In this document: piece after piece, positions 33,488 through 47,436 of the stretch
How positions within the stretch are numbered: the stretch's first letter is position 1
How the letters are laid out: every line of letters begins with the position of its first letter
Assembly: GCA_018398815.1 (NCBI GenBank)
Contig: JAFLJL010014082.1
Location: forward strand, 25,001-89,000
DNA from: Conus ventricosus
Lineage: Eukaryota > Mollusca > Gastropoda > Neogastropoda > Conidae
Reading direction: 5' to 3'
DNA: 64,000 nt
Position numbers and translations under genes: made by a program
Notes under the pieces: model-generated
Database searches by the model: none
What the model was told of the DNA's origin: nothing
The model's input: the letters and a program-made list of their open reading frames with translations, nothing else

Positions 33488-34216
33488 GTGTATTTTATTA
33501 TATTTCATCCCTCCCTTACCACCCACCTTGGAGTCCAACAAAGGGGGCCAGGGCCAAGAATCACTGTCTTGACCCCTTCCAGGCTTCAGGAGAGATATAC
33601 AACAGACAAAACCTACCAACCCTATCCCCCTGATCATGCCCAACTCCCGGGAACAGAGAGCTGAGCACTACAGGGGTTATCTTGGCCAGCCGGAGAAATG
33701 CCTGTTTTGACCCAGCCCCAAGAAGGGGAGCCGATTAGTACACCCGGGCCAAAGTGTACTCCCTGTCTAGGAGAGGTCCGAGCCAAAGTGATGTGTTGAG
33801 AGCGCTGGCCCTCTCAATCACCAGGATCTCATTCCCCTCCGACACAGGTCGCACCGCACGGCCAACGCGGCGGATCTTAAGGAGACCACAGAGAGAAAAG
33901 GAGTGTGGAAAAGAAGACTTGAAGGGGAGACGAAGAAAGAAAAAGATCCGTTAAGAAAGGCAGAAGACAGAATAGGAAAAAGGTGGGTTACTATTTGTCT
34001 GGGCCCTCACTCCTAACCTTTCTGACATGGGAGACCCTCCCAGGGGCATCAATTCCTACCACGTAATGCTTGGCCAGTCAGCAACTTGGCTATACAGGCC
34101 TAGCAGTGTTCACAACTAACCATCTAGCTGAGTTTTGATGCCCCCGTCAGCAAGCCTAAAAGATCACAGGACCACGCAAGCCCTCCGACCACGGCAAGGT
34201 TGCAACCCCCGGAGGG
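33189..34216 (-). mobile_element. I-like element D' (5' part), counterpart of D
   Basis: Begins with CAACAGCTGTTCAGA inside ORF1 directly after C'. The ORF1 start is at 33487 and the 5' terminus at 34216. It is much cleaner than 13926-14978 and shows that C sits in ORF1 of this element. Confidence 0.88.
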
Positions 34217-34386
34217 AACTCCTTACCACGTTGTGCTTAGGCCAGACAGCAACCTGACTTTTCAGGCCTAGAAGCATTTTAAAAAACTAGCATATCTTCA
34301 AGTATTGATGCCCCCGCCAGCAAAGCCTAAGGGATCACAGGACCGGGTAAGCCCTCCGACCACGGCAAGGTTGCAACCCCGGAGGG
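34217..34386 (-). mobile_element. 5' terminus of element A, second copy
   Basis: AACTCCTTACCA at 34217-34228 followed by the rest of the A 5' UTR to GGAGGG at 34386. Counterpart of 14979-15150. The flank 34387-34711 that follows holds no gene. Confidence 0.8.
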
Positions 34387-34711
34387 GTGTAGCATATAAG
34401 GACTAGTCCGCACTAGTGATGCCTCCTTGATGAAACTGAATCTGAAACTTTACCAAAACCAGGAAAAATCACTATCGGCTAAATGGCTACCACATACTCA
34501 CTATGCAAAATATAGTAGTAGGAGTATGTCAAGTTTAATCAAACTCCATGGAATGCATTAAGTGAGAATGTTGCATTTTTTTCCCTTTTGGACCTTGAGG
34601 TTTTAATCAAATGCACTCGTGTGTCGACAGTAAGTTTTACAAACTGATGAATAACTTTTAAAAACACACACACACACAAACTTATTGACTAAAAAACATG
34701 ATTTTGAATCT

Positions 34712-34724
34712 TTTTCAAAACAAG
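34712..34724. repeat. Left target-site duplication of element E'
   Basis: TTTTCAAAACAAG, identical to 40548-40560. Confidence 0.95.
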
Positions 34725-34900
34725 ATAAGATAATGTTGCTTATAGCCAGCCGACCGCAAAGGGCCATATCAGGGCTGTCACCACGTTAAAATCAACTCAC
34801 CAGTCATAAAAAAAAAAAAAACAACTTTCACACATCTCGTTAAATGACATCGTCTACAAACGCACCAGAAACTTTGTTAAAAACCTTTCTGCCGTAAATC

Positions 34901-37900
34901 TTAAATCATATGAAAAATGTTAATCTCTCTCAAAAACTCGAGGATCACATCAGGCGGGACATCCCTGAACAGGATCTTCATGGACTCCGCGTAAAATGTT
35001 TGTGTCTCACATCGTGCAAGTCCCAACACTCTAAAAGAATATGTTTCATTGTGAGTGGCGCATGGCATGGAATGCACCACGGAGCTTCTTCACTCTTTAA
35101 AAGGTAAGAATGGGTAAAACGAATGGCCGGTGTGCAGCCGGCACATAACCGTTTCCTCTTTACGACCCCCGACGTAGATGGGAGGAAGTCCTTAAGGTTT
35201 GGACGGATCTGAAAGAGTTTGTTATTCGTCTGCGTGTTCCAATCCTCCTGCCAGAGGTCTCTCACATAATCGTTAATTTTGGGTTTCACGTCTGAGCAGG
35301 GGATATAAATGTTGGACAGTTTTTCTCTTGTGGCGTTCTTGGCTAAACGATCAACCATTTCGTTCCCGCCGATGCCAACATGACCAGGAACCCAAGCAAG
35401 AGTAATGTTGTAACCGTCCGCTTTCAACTTACTAAAAAGTTCAAAGAAATGTAAAAGTTCTGGATGCTGAAGGTTGCGGCCAGCTATGGCCTCCAAAGCT
35501 GACAGCGAATCCGACAGAACCAGAAAGTCCCTCTTTGAAGAATGTGAGATTATCTTCAAAGCCAGAACCAGAGCAGTAAGTTCAGCAGAAAATACAGAAG
35601 CATCGGAATGTATATGTTCCAACAGTATCTGAGAAGGAGCCCCAGGCAGTAGGCTGCACAGGCCACTCCATCTTCAGACTTGGAACCGTCAGTGAAAACT
35701 TTTTGACAGGATGGAAATTCAAACAGAGCTCAGCATACAAAGCCTTGTACGCCAGAGAGCTGGTAGACTCTTTGCGAAAAGCTGCAAGATCGAAACGAAT
35801 CTCTGGCGTGAAGAAGGTCCACGGAGGTTGATCCGGAAACTTGGAAAAATCCGACACAACTCCTAGGTCTAGACCTGCATTCCGCACGTGAGGCTGCATA
35901 CGAAGACCAAACGGCGGAATAACATTTCGGGTTGTTTTCAAACTTACTTTGGAACGGAAGGACAAAGACACAGTCATAGGCAGGATCTGCGGTTCTGAGA
36001 ACAGTCGGATATAATAATTCAAAGACAGTTTCAGCCTGCGGTTGGACAATGAAGGTTCACCCGCCTCTGCGTACAGGCTGTACACAGGGGTGGTGCGGAA
36101 CGCTCCAAGACAGAGACGAACCCCTTGATGGTGGATAGGGTCCAAGAGTTTGAGGTAAGAGGGTCTTGCAGAGCCGTACACGGCACAACCGTAGTCTAGT
36201 TTGGAACGGACCAAGGCTCTGTAGAGGTGCAGCAAAAGTTTTCTTATCAGCGCCCAGTCGGTGTGTGCTACGACCCACAGAATATTCAGAGCTTTCTGGC
36301 AAGAAGTTTTGAGGTTTTTGATGTGGCTGAGAAAGTTGAGTTTTGGTCAAAAATAACTCCCAGGAATTTGGCTTCTTTTACAACTGGAATGGTGGACTTG
36401 ACGCAAAGTTGGAGTCGACGCTGTACACTGTGGTAAGAAGCTCCAACTGCATACAGCGCAAAGTCATCAACAAACAGAGAGGACTCGGTGCCCAGTCTTA
36501 CCGATTGGACAATGTCATTTATTTTAATGCTGAAAAGGGCGGGAGAAAGGATGCTCCCCTGAGGAACACCCCAACTCCTGCCCATGGATGTCAGAGAGTG
36601 TGTGCCCAAAATGCACCTGGAACTGTCGATCGGCTAAAAAGTTTTGAATGAACAGAGGCAGGTGACCCGAAAACCAAGTCTGTGCAGGTCCATGAGGACT
36701 CCTGCTTTCCACGTGGTGTCGTACGCCTTTTCGAGGTCGAAAAAGATAGCGACCACGTGCTGCTTGTTAACAAAGGCATTGCGGATGGTGGTTTCTAGAC
36801 GGATTAGATGGTCAAACCGTCGAGTGGTACTTCCGGAAACCGCACTGTTCACTGGCCAAAGACCATCGGTTTCCAGCTTCCACATCAGACGGGAAGTTGA
36901 CCATCTTTTCCATCAGCTTACAGAGGCAGCTGGTCAGAGCGATTGGGCGATAGTTGGAAGGGTTGGTAAGGTCCTTTCCAGGCTTTGGAATGGGAATGAT
37001 CAGGGCTTTCCGCCAGGAGGGCGGAAAGGACCTGTGGTCCAGATATGGTTATAGACTTGGAGAAAAGTCTGAAGACAGCTTTCCGGAAAATGTTTCACAA
37101 CCTGATAATGAATGTCATCCAGACCAGGGGCAGAATCAGTGCGGTTTGTAAGGCTGATTTGAGTTCAACGATTGAAAAAGGAAGATTATAGGTTTCAGAG
37201 TTGTCTGATGTGAAATTGTATGAGGATTTCTCTCTAACCTCTTTGTTTCTTAAAAAGACTGCAGATTTATTTGAAGAAGAGGAGTTCTGTTGGATGGTGG
37301 AGGCCAACAGATTGGCAACAGCTTGTTTGTCAGTGATCAGAGCATCAGCAAGTTTCAAGTGATGAATGGAGGGGTTGTGTTCTTCCCTTTGATTTTCTTA
37401 ATGATGTTCCACACTTTTTTCTTGGAAGTTTTAGATTTTCAGCCTGGAGCAGAAGTTTCTCCAGGACCGACGTTTACTGATTTTGAAAGTGTGTCTCGAT
37501 TTCGCACGGAGTTTCTGATGGGCTCTAGCGTTGGGACCTGAAGGTCGTTGGTATACCCGACGCTGAGCCTGTTTGCGAACTTTTGAAATTTGTTGGCAGT
37601 CTGAATTGAACCAGGGTGTTTTTGGCATTTGAAGTTTATCGGAAGACACTGGAATACAAGCTTTAGCACACTTGATCACGGTGTTAGTCAGTGATTCTGC
37701 TGGGTCTGGACTCTGAAAAAAATCAGTGTCCTGGAATTCTTTTGAAATAGTGGTTGCAAATAGATCCCCGTTTGCTTTCTTATAATTGAGATGTTGAGAG
37801 ACAGAGGCGGTTTCAGTTAATATGGGCTGTAAAAGAACAGGGAAATGGTCACTTCCGGGCAGATCGTCATGGACAGACCACTCATAGTCCAGGACCAGCG

Positions 37901-38475
37901 AGGGGTCACAAACCGACAAATCTAAGCACGAAAGTGAACCTGTGGAAGAGTGGAGATAAGTTGCAGATCCGTCGTTCAGACAACACAAATCCAAATCTGA
38001 AAGGACATCCTCAATTAGCAAACCTCTGGATGACGTACTGGCACTACCCCAAAGAGGATTGTGACCGTTAAAGTCACCCAACAGCAAAAAAGGTCGAGGA
38101 AGTTCTTCTATCAGACTGACAAGGTCCTGACGACAAACCGGGACAGAAGGTGAGAGATAAAGGGAACAGATTGTCACAGTCTTGTGGAGAGTGACTCTCG
38201 CAGCTACAGCCTGAAGGGAGGTAGACAGAGTGACAGGACTATACAACAAAGTTTTGTGTAGGAGAAGGGCAACACCGCCCGACAGTCCCAACGTGGATGG
38301 TTGTGCAGGTTTTGAAAGAATATTAAAGCCAGAAAGATTAAAGGTCTTCTGGCTTTGAATTTGAGTTTCTTGAAGAGCCACGACGGAAGGTTTTTAGAGA
38401 CTGACACAGAAGCTGCAGCTCCTCGAAGTTGGAATTTAGACCACGGATATTCCAATGGAATATTGTACTATCCAT
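34901..38475 (-). CDS. ORF2 of element E': endonuclease, reverse transcriptase, RNase H
   Basis: About 1190 codons from the ATG at 38475 to the TAA at 34903-34901. An uninterrupted stretch of about 316 codons (38381-37431) covers nearly the whole endonuclease with LQETQ, LLLGDFNGHNPLWGS and GSDHFPVLLQP. The reverse transcriptase FVDD is at 36474-36463, after VPQGSILSPALF. RNase H (about 35700-35250) contains the acidic residues of FTDGSK, AELTA and SDSLSA, and HVGIGGNEMVD. The C-terminal Cys/His motif is about 35020-35120. Several single-base frameshifts remain, at positions mostly different from those in E. Confidence 0.87.
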
Positions 38476-38500
38476 GGTGCAGAGGCGAAAAGGAGAGAAA

Positions 38501-39817
38501 TCAGGTCATCTCCTCTTCAACGTCCGCTTCTAATGGAGCGAATTTATTAGTTAGTTTCACTGGACTGTGATGGTCTTTGGACCTGCTGGCAGACTTGCCC
38601 GCAGGTGACAAAGGCCTGGAGTTTGGAGATGGTGGAGGTCTGGATTTGGGAGATGGTGGAGGTTTCTTCCTCATCTCCACACTGGGTTGAACTCCCTTGC
38701 CCGCACGGGCACTGGACAGAGGAATTCGAGTTGCGGGTGCTGGTTTTTTAATCTGCCCAGCAGCAGATGTTGTAGACTGCTGGGCAGTCTGAGGGGTGGC
38801 AGATTTTTTGCCTCCACCAGGGGCATTCACTGTGGGTTAAGAGGTGGTGGACCTGCTTCCACAGAGCTGACAGTTCTTCCTTGCAGTGTCTTTGAAAAGA
38901 TAAATTCATCAGTCTGGCAGCAGACTGACCGAGTGGAAATTTTCTTTACGGCCGAAGCATATGAAGATGCTGTGGGCGTCTGACTGCCACAACCTGCTTG
39001 CGGGCTTCAAAAAAGGAGATCTTCTTTTCTGTTTTAACTCTTTGTATTGTGGATTCCTGAATCCAAAGAGGACAGTTTCTTGAAGAGGAGGGATGGTCGC
39101 CACCGCAGTTAGCACAATGTGCGGATCTTTGCACGGCCCATCATGGGTTGCCTTGCAGCAAGCACCGCACACCTCCTGCCCAGAACAGCGGTCTCTGACA
39201 TGGCCAAACCTCTGGCATCTGAAACACCTCAACGGGGACGGCACATACAGCTGAACATGAACATTTAGGTAACCCACTTTGATGACCGGAGGCAGCACAG
39301 GGTTGCAGAACGTCAGAAAGAGGGTGTTGGTGTCCACTCTCTCTGAACCTTTCTTTACCGTCACCCTGCGCACCTCCGTCACACCTTGGGACGCCAGTTC
39401 CGTCTTGATTTCTGCCTCTGAGACCCCTGATAGATCTCTGCAGCGAATCACACCTTTTGACGAATTTAACTGTTTATGAGGAGTCACCCTGATCTCCCTG
39501 TCCACTATCTTTGTTGCTCTCAACAGCTGTTCAGATTGCTTTTTAGATCGACATTGAATTAGAAACGAGCCATTCCTCAACCTTTTGACTGACTGAGGGT
39601 CACCTGCTAGACCTTGAAAGCCCTTCTGGATAGCAAAAGGGCTCAGAGCTGAAAGGGGTCTTTCCTGCTCCGTCCCTTCCATCACGAGCCAGGAAGCCCA
39701 GAAACCTGTCTTCTGTCTTATTTCAGTATCTGAATCACTGTCTGTTTGAAAATCCCCTGAAATAGGGGATGCTGCCTTCCTCTTTCTTTTGGGGGGGTAG
39801 TTTTTTGAAAAAGCCAT
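38501..39817 (-). CDS. ORF1 of element E': CCHC nucleic-acid-binding protein
   Basis: About 438 codons. The ATG at 39817 (MAFSKNYPPKRKRK) is chosen because it is conserved between copies; upstream in-frame codons extend further but lie in the 5' UTR. An open stretch runs to about 39120 and covers the conserved central blocks and the CFRCQRFGHVRDRC and CGACCKATHDGPC knuckles. A base lost at about 39121 moves the third knuckle, CANCGGDHPSSSRNC, into another frame. The tail is Pro/Ser-rich and ends EADVEEEMT at 38503-38501, 25 bases before ORF2. Confidence 0.87.
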
Positions 39818-40547
39818 GTGTATTTTATTATATTTCATCCCTCCCTTACCCACCCACCTTGGAGTCCAACTAAGGGGCCAGGCCAAGAATCACTGTCTTG
39901 ACCCCTTCCAGGCTTCAGGAGAGATATACAACAGACAAAAACCTACCAACCCTATCCCCCCTGATCATGCCCAACTCCCGGGAAACAGAGAGCTGAGCAC
40001 TACAGGGGTTATCTTGGCCAGCCGGAGAAATGCCTGTTTTGACCCAGCCCCAAGAAGGGGAGCCGATTAGTACACCCGGGCCAAAGTGTACTCCCTGTCT
40101 AGGAGAGGTCGAGCCAAAGTGATGTGTTGAGAGCGCTGGCCCTCTCAATCACCAGGATCTCATTCCCCTCCGACACAGGTCGCACCGCACGGCCAACGCG
40201 GCGGATCTTAAGGAGACCACAGAGAGAAAAGGAGTGTGGAAAAGAAGACTTGAAGGGGAGATGAAGAAAGAAAAAGATCCGTTAAGAAAGGCAGAAGACA
40301 GAATAGGAAAAAGGTGGGTTACTATTTGTCTGGGCCCTCACTCCTAACCTTTCTGACATGGGAGACCCTACCAGGGGCATCAATTCCTACACGTAATGCT
40401 TGGCCAGTCAGCAACTTGGCTATACAGGCCTAGCAGTGTTCACAACTAACCATCTAGCTGAGTTTTGATGCCCCTGTCAGCAAAGCCTAAAAGATCACAG
40501 GACCACGCAAGCCCTCCGACCACGGCAAGGTTGCAACCCCCGGAGGG

Positions 40548-40560
40548 TTTTCAAAACAAG
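40548..40560. repeat. Right target-site duplication of element E'
   Basis: TTTTCAAAACAAG, paired with 34712-34724. Confidence 0.95.
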
Positions 40561-41208
40561 GTGCAAAAGAATACAATTTTATGTTAATACACAAAACAAA
40601 TAAATATTTGACAAATGTCTTTGTCAGTCGTTAAAAACAACAGGCATCAAGAATGGAGAAAACAAAACTCCCAGGATTAGTCCACATGAAAATGAGTATT
40701 GAAACAAATCTTACTTTGCACCTGGTTTTTATATGTGTGTGTATTTTGGCTTGTTTTCAATAAGGCTGCAGTCTGTTCCAGCCTCCATTCTCAACATATA
40801 TTATCTTTGATCTACATTCAACATCATGTCCTTTTTTATGTGGTTTCGGGCTTCCTGTAGAAGTTTGATAAGCAGACATATGAGTAGATGCCAACTAGGT
40901 TTCTTTCCACACATCTGAGTTTAGAAACTCACCTGAAGGTCAATGCAAGGACAAATACACACACACACAAGTTCTTTAATATTTTGTGCTTATCTCAGGG
41001 CTAAAATGTAGGTAACTGAAATTTATAGATGTCAGAGAACTCTAAGGTATGGTTCTGTCATGTGATAATGTGAGATAATGTGTGAATATCTTTTGTGTTA
41101 TTTTATCTAAAGAGATAGTCCTGACCATCATCTTACATTGAGGTACAGGGACTAAGACAAGGATTCTTAGCCACAGAATACTTCTTTGTGGTTTTTGTAA
41201 GCCATGAT

Positions 41209-41250
<42 letters not shown>

Positions 41251-42162
41251 CCCCACTCTTCCCTCATCAAACTCAATATTTTCCAAAATTTTGGTACACT
41301 CACACCTACATACATGCAATGCGTGCTCTAGCCAAATCTACATTGCATTCTGTATGCAGACAGCTCTAAAATGCCACTTTTTTCAAATGCAGCCCACTGA
41401 CAGTTTCTGCCAGTCCCATTTCAGACTCTTCGGCCACTGTCAGTCCTGTGATACTTAAGGCCCACTATTCAATGACTGAAGGAGGACTATTACTCATACA
41501 AGAGACACATTACTAAACAGCAACCATGCAGACTTCTTACATGACCATGTCACAAATAAATCACAATAAAAACAGGTCAGGTCTTAACTTGATTTAATGA
41601 AAAGAAGAATCCAATACGTTTATATTTCAAATACATTAGTCCAACATGTTCAACTTCATGCCTCACACCAAATCTGTATGCAACACATAAAAAAATCATA
41701 CTGCATAGAACTTACAAGTAAAAACAGTAACTGACAAGCTTACAGTCTTTTTCATGCAGCAACTCATTCTCACCACTGTTGATGGGTCACTGCGTACAGA
41801 CACATTTCAAATCTGATTTTCATGCAACTGTGAAATCAGGTCGCAAACCAACAAAAACCTCTTCAGTTGCATGATTAGATTTTGTATTTGGTCATAACAT
41901 TGATAAAACACAGGTTCTTGTTCGGTTTGCCATGAACATCTTTGAGAAATGTTATAGGATATGTAAAACCTATGCATCATGAAAAAGTACATCATGGTTA
42001 TATGATGAATATAAAATTTGTTTCTATTATTTTATCATGGCTACCTACATGGTGCTTTTTCAACACTACTAATCCCATACTGAAAAATCAAAAGTCACCT
42101 GAAAAAAAGTTTTGTCCAGGAAAAGCAACAAACAACATAAACAGTATACAATTAATGACATG
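40561..42162. other. Non-coding flank, second copy
   Basis: Counterpart of 21315-22907. Long stretches, such as 41580-41810, appear identical by eye. Contains (CA)n at 41212-41249. No gene supported. Confidence 0.6.
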
Positions 42163-42354
42163 GCAGCTAAACCACAGACATCCATATGGCAGATAAGACA
42201 AGGCAGTGCTGAGGGTGCCAGCTACTCCTCTTGATTTCTCAGTCCCAGTATGCAGCTAAACCACTGACATCCATATGGCAGATAAGACAAGGCAGTGCTG
42301 AGGGTGCCAGCTATTCCTCTTGATTTCTCAGTCCCAGTCTTTAAAAACAAAAAA

Positions 42355-45300
42355 AAAGAGAGAGACACCGACTGCAAAAAGAAGAATGCCCAGCATAACG
42401 CAAGACATGTTTCCGGTGCTCAAGAAAGAACCACTTTGGACAGAAATGTACAACAAATGAAAAGCAAAATGATGAAGAAAGAGGTAAACCAAATAGAACC
42501 AGTACAGGAAGACCCACACAAGACAAGGAAGGATGGACCAACAGCATTGACCAACCCAGCAAAGACGTGAAATGCAAAATGATAGTACAAGGACAAGAAG
42601 TAACATTCCAAATCAATACAGGCTCATCAGTGAACATGATTCCAGCAAAATTCGCAAGAGACATCAAACCAACAGACAAGATCATGAAGATGTGGAACAA
42701 CACGAAAATGAAATCAGTTGGCAGGTCCACACAAAACATCACCAAATCAAAGAACAATAAAATGTACATGGTTGACACTATCATGTTCGAAGACAACCTC
42801 ACACCCCTACTTGGACAGCAGTTTTCTCAGGAAATGGGCCTGGTCGACATCCGAAAAGAAAATTTCATTCAAGTCGCCCAGCTACACTCGTCCCCAGCAC
42901 CTGACAAACATCAAGATGTCTTCGACGGCACACTAGGAAAACTACCAGGCCTTCAACACTTGGAAGTGGACCCACTGGCAAAACCAGTCATCATGCCAGA
43001 CAGGCACACACCAATAGCTATACAGCCACAGCTCAAGAATGAACTCGACAAGATGGTCAAAGAAGGAGTGATTGCACCAGTCACCGAACCCACACCTTGG
43101 GTCAGCCAAATTGTGGTCACCAAGAAAAAACAAGGAGGTTTACGCATCTGATCAACGCCCCGGAGCTCAAAAAGGCTTTGAGACAAGAATGATACACAAT
43201 GCCTGTACTGGAAGATGTCATCCATGATCTGAGCAAATCAAAGGTTTTCACCAAGGCTGATCTATCCTCTGGATTCTGGCATGTACAGTTCGATGAAGAA
43301 TCAAGCTTCTTGCATGTACAGCTTCTTGCATGTACAGACATGTTTGGACGATACAGCTGGCAAACGACTACCCCTCAGCACATCAGTGTCATCAGAAATC
43401 TTCCCAGAGAAAACTAGCTGAGGCTCTCAGTGGACTCCCAGGGGTTTGTCTGTGTGGCTGATGATGTCATTATACAGGGGGACACCAGGGAAATTTCACA
43501 TGACGCTCACTACAAAGCTTTCTACAGAGATGTAAGAACAGAACATCAAACCAAACACGAGAAACTGGTTTCTGAGGTCTGACAAACATCACTTTCATGG
43601 GACACCAGATCACAAAAAGACTGCCAACAAACTGCCCCTGAGAAAGTGAACGCCATCAAAAGATTTATCCTGCACCAACAACGTTAAAGAACTCAGTTTT
43701 CGGGCATGGTGAACTACCTCTCAAGGAAACCCGCCACATCTCATAGATGACCTACAACCACTGCAAAACCTCAAGAAAGACATGCAGTGGATGTGGGCTT
43801 CCTCCCAAGAACAAGCGTTCCAGACGGTGAAGAAGATCGTGAATAGTCCCACTTGGCCTTCTACAATGGGACGAAAACCTGACTCTCATCAACGATGCCA
43901 GTGAATACGGCCTGGATCTGTACTGATGCAGAAAAACAGACCAATCGCGAATGCAACCAGGCTACTCACGCCAACGGAAAGAAACTACGCCCAGATTGAA
44001 AAAGAAATGTTGGCCACGCTGTTTGGACTATAGAAGTTCCCACCACTATCCCTACGGTCGCCCATCCACAATAGTGACAGACACAAGCCACTCATAGCGA
44101 TCGGCCACAAGCCACTATCAAAAGCACCAATGCAATTACAGTCAATGCTTCTCAGGGCTCAGGCATACGACTTCTCACTGGAGTACAAACCAGGAAACAC
44201 AGACCCTGGTGGCTGACGTGCTATCGCGAAGCGCCTGTCTCAACAGAAAATTTGCATGGAATCTGAAGCAATCAACTCGTTTGACACTGTCACCATTCCC
44301 CACCACAATGTCTGGAAAAATAAAACAGAAAACTGCAGAAGACCTTACACTATCCGATCTGACAAAAAGCCATCCTCAGAGGATGGCCACCATCGGATAC
44401 AACGCCTTTTTTTGACTACAGAAACAAACTCACAGTACAAAAATGGAATCATTTTCTGGAGAGACAGAGTAGTCATACCATACAAAAATGAGACAAGAAA
44501 TGAAGGAGAAAGTTCATGCGGGACACTTGGCATCAACTCCTGCCTACGGAGAGCACGAAGCTTATCTTCTGGCCCAGAATGTCAGCTGAAATTCGGCATT
44601 TCATCGAATCATGTGATTAGCCCCTCTCACAGTGTGAAGCAACCAGCATGCTGATGTACCAGATCGCCCATGGAAAAGGGGGGAAAACTGACATTTTCAC
44701 CATCCAGGAAGAAACTACCTCATCACTGTAGACTATTTCAGTCATTTCTTCAACCGGACTACCGCCCAGATACCACTGAAAGAGATAGTTGTCACCAAAC
44801 TAAAAACAACTTTGCCCGTCACGGCTTTCCCCCGACTCTGTTGTCATGTACAATGGCCCACAGTTCTCATCACACTAATTCGGGGCCCTTAAACCCGCAG
44901 TTGGGGCTTCAGCATGTGACATCCAGTCCTGGACACAGTCAAAGCAATGGGCCGCTGAAAGCAGGGGTTTGAAAGTGGCCAGGAACATGATGAAGAAATG
45001 CCTGCATGCGAAAGAAGACCCTTTCTTGGACTTCTAAACCCTGAGAACACACCTGAAGAAGGAATGACATCACCCCGATGCAGCTCTCATGGCAAAACGA
45101 CGAAGACGGCCTCCCCACCACGTTGAAATGCTACAACCCACTGCCAGAGACTACATCAGACAAGAAAAACATCTCCTCGAAAAACAAACGTCAAGCAACA
45201 GCTGAATGCCACTTTCACCAGAAGGATCTCAAACCCTGACAAGTGGTGATACAGTCAAGATACAACCGATCAACAAGTCAACACAACCTGGAAAAGCGGT

Positions 45301-45480
45301 GTTATCTTTGGGAACAGGCAGACGACAGGATCTACGACGTGCAGACTCAAGACGGAAGAGCTACCCGCCGCAACAGGTTTTACTTGCTCAGTCCCATCCC
45401 ACCTAACCCCCCAAAGGGCCCCTGCAGCGAGTAAACCCTCCCAAACCCGCCCCGCCATGGGCAGACGAATGATCTCCATC
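42355..45480 (+). pseudogene. Gypsy gag knuckle and pol, second copy
   Basis: A protease-to-reverse transcriptase frame of 194 codons (42567-43151) reads through where the first copy is frameshifted, with INTGSSVNMIP and Asn at 42615-42617. The stop near 43149 is shared. Reverse transcriptase, RNase H (about 43860-44240) and integrase (about 44500-45010) follow but are corrupted by small indels. Shared stops show the element was already dead before the two copies separated, or that they are one locus. Confidence 0.8.
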
Positions 45481-46183
45481 CCAGGCCAGCAAACTGAGGA
45501 ATAAACCCGAAAAAACACACCACTTCAACCGGAGACTACCAACCAGGAACGGGGGCCACCCTCTTCAGCAGCTCCTGAAGCCACCCCCCTGGGACACCCT
45601 CTTCGGCAGCCTCCTGGAGCCAACCCCAGGGATGCCCACAGCAACAACCAGGCCCAGATCACCACGATCCCACGCCCCCACCCAGCCGACCACCCAAGAC
45701 CACCATATTCGGCAGATCAGTGAAGCCCAGACAAATACTTGATTTGTAAACAATCATCAAAAGACAGAAACTGACAAGCGAACATTAATAATTATTTTAT
45801 TTTATATAATTCAAGAAATCAATGAGATTTATTTTCATTTGTTAAAGTGGTACGCAAGGAACAGTGATTTTTTAAAAGCATTTTAAAGTTCAGAAACTAT
45901 TAGGGTGTGATCTTTTTTTTCTCTTCAATTAAAAATTTTTAATGTAACAAGAAACAATTTTCCTGTCACATTTGTCTTGTCAGCATAATAATAGACACAG
46001 CAAGAAAGATGTTTAATTTAAAAAAATGTAACAGTAAACGTTATTTTGCAGAACTGACAAAGTGAACTTGAGATGCATTTATTTTCATTAATATTATAAT
46101 TATATACTTTTTCATGAACATGATAAAAGACAACAGTCTATAAATTCAATTATTTTTAATTTTATCATGTTTTAGAAAATTCC

Positions 46184-46195
46184 GCAGGGGGAAGA
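46184..46195 (+). promoter_or_regulatory. Polypurine tract, second Gypsy copy
   Basis: GCAGGGGGAAGA directly before the LTR. Confidence 0.8.
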
Positions 46196-46350
46196 TGTTA
46201 AGTGTACCAAACTCGGAGCAGTTCGCTCATAATGTTGTACGTTGTGATTAGCGGCACCTGAACATGGCACCCGTGTAAGGCTGCTGTTGAAAACGAGTTT
46301 GTTCATTTACTTTCTATTCTTGTCTTGTATGTGTCAGCATGCACGTAACA
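46196..46350 (+). repeat. 3' LTR, second Gypsy copy (155 bp)
   Basis: Begins TGTTAAGTG (one base different from the first copy) and ends CACGTAACA. Followed by ATCACC as in the first copy. Confidence 0.8.
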
Positions 46351-46758
46351 ATCACCTTCCTCGAGTGAATATTCTGACTAGGCTTTGCCAACACCAAGCA
46401 CTGTGCTCAAATTTTTCATCCTGGATGAATTTTAGAACTCTTCATCCTGAGAGACCAAACTCGCCATAAATCCCTTTACTACACCACCTGGGCCAGGCTA
46501 GATTCGCCATCCGCTATTTGAAACTTTGTCTCCAATTGTCTGAGGAGTGCTATGAATAACATCCTGCTATGATGCAATGAAGCCTGATTGTGTCTTGCCC
46601 CTCATGAATATTTAATTAAGATATACTGAGCTTCTTCTTGGAGCCTATAGAATCACCCAAAAATTGATGAAAACAGAAACAGGGAAAAAATTTTCAAATG
46701 GGGGGCATATATATACGCCTTTGGCATATATATATATGCCTTTTGGGATATATATTTA

Positions 46759-46784
<26 letters not shown>

Positions 46785-46789
<5 letters not shown>

Positions 46790-46945
46790 ATGCTGAACAA
46801 TTAAGTAGTGGGGAAAACAAGTGCAGGTTAACAATTCTTCCGTCGTTATAGTAAAATGAATTGGCAAAGATTTAACTTAAAAAAAAAAAAAAAAAATTGA
46901 AGATGAAGAAAATAGGGGGAATATATTATAAATATGAAAACCTTC
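46785..46945 (+). repeat. Direct repeat, left copy (about 145 bp)
   Basis: TTAAGTAGTGGGG, TTCCGTCGTT, GGCAAAGATTTAACTT, an A-tract and GAAGATGAAGAAAATAGG all recur in the same order at 47437-47585, about 650 bp away. Confidence 0.8.
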
Positions 46946-47436
46946 ACTAGCTGCCTGAGGGAACCATCGCAATCTCTCTCAAAGGCACATTATTTGTATT
47001 GCCTGCTCCTAGGCCTTTCGTCCGCTGGATCGGATCATCGGGAGACACGGCTGATTGTGTCTGTGCTCTTGGTGTCAAATAGAGACACAAACCACAGTCC
47101 ATAATTCTGTGGTGTTCTCAAACACCAAGGGTTCAAAAAAGAATCCAAAGTACCCCAAAGCAGCCAGCGAAGGGTAGTAAAAAAGGAACAAAACAAAGTG
47201 GGAGAGGAAAAAGTTTCTGAAAATTAAAACATTATTCAAACAGTATAAATGTGGGGAAATCTTTGAGCCCAGCTTGAGGATCCATTCAAGGATGCAAGGG
47301 AGATCAAAAGATACGAAACAGTCTGAGTGGTCAGCTCTGCTGTTCCAAAAACCCAAGCATTGTGGTGGCTAAAATTGTATAGAACAACCTTACTTGGATC
47401 TCCTAAGAGATGCAATCTCCCACTGAAATTTACCAA

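Larger units (their letters stand above)
34725..40547 (-). mobile_element. Full-length I-like retrotransposon E' (second copy of E)
   Basis: 5.8 kb with the same flanks, the same 13-bp duplication and the same neighbours as E, so it is the same insertion event represented twice and not an independent insertion. Visible differences from E are almost entirely one-base gains or losses. It is the best copy in the window for reading the element's protein domains. Confidence 0.93.
42163..46350 (+). mobile_element. Decayed Ty3/Gypsy element, second copy
   Basis: Same 89-bp tandem at its left edge (42163-42340), same missing 5' LTR, same gene order and same protease Asn as 22908-27101. From about 43420 to 45800 the base quality drops and frames fragment, whereas the first copy is clean there. 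Confidence 0.85.
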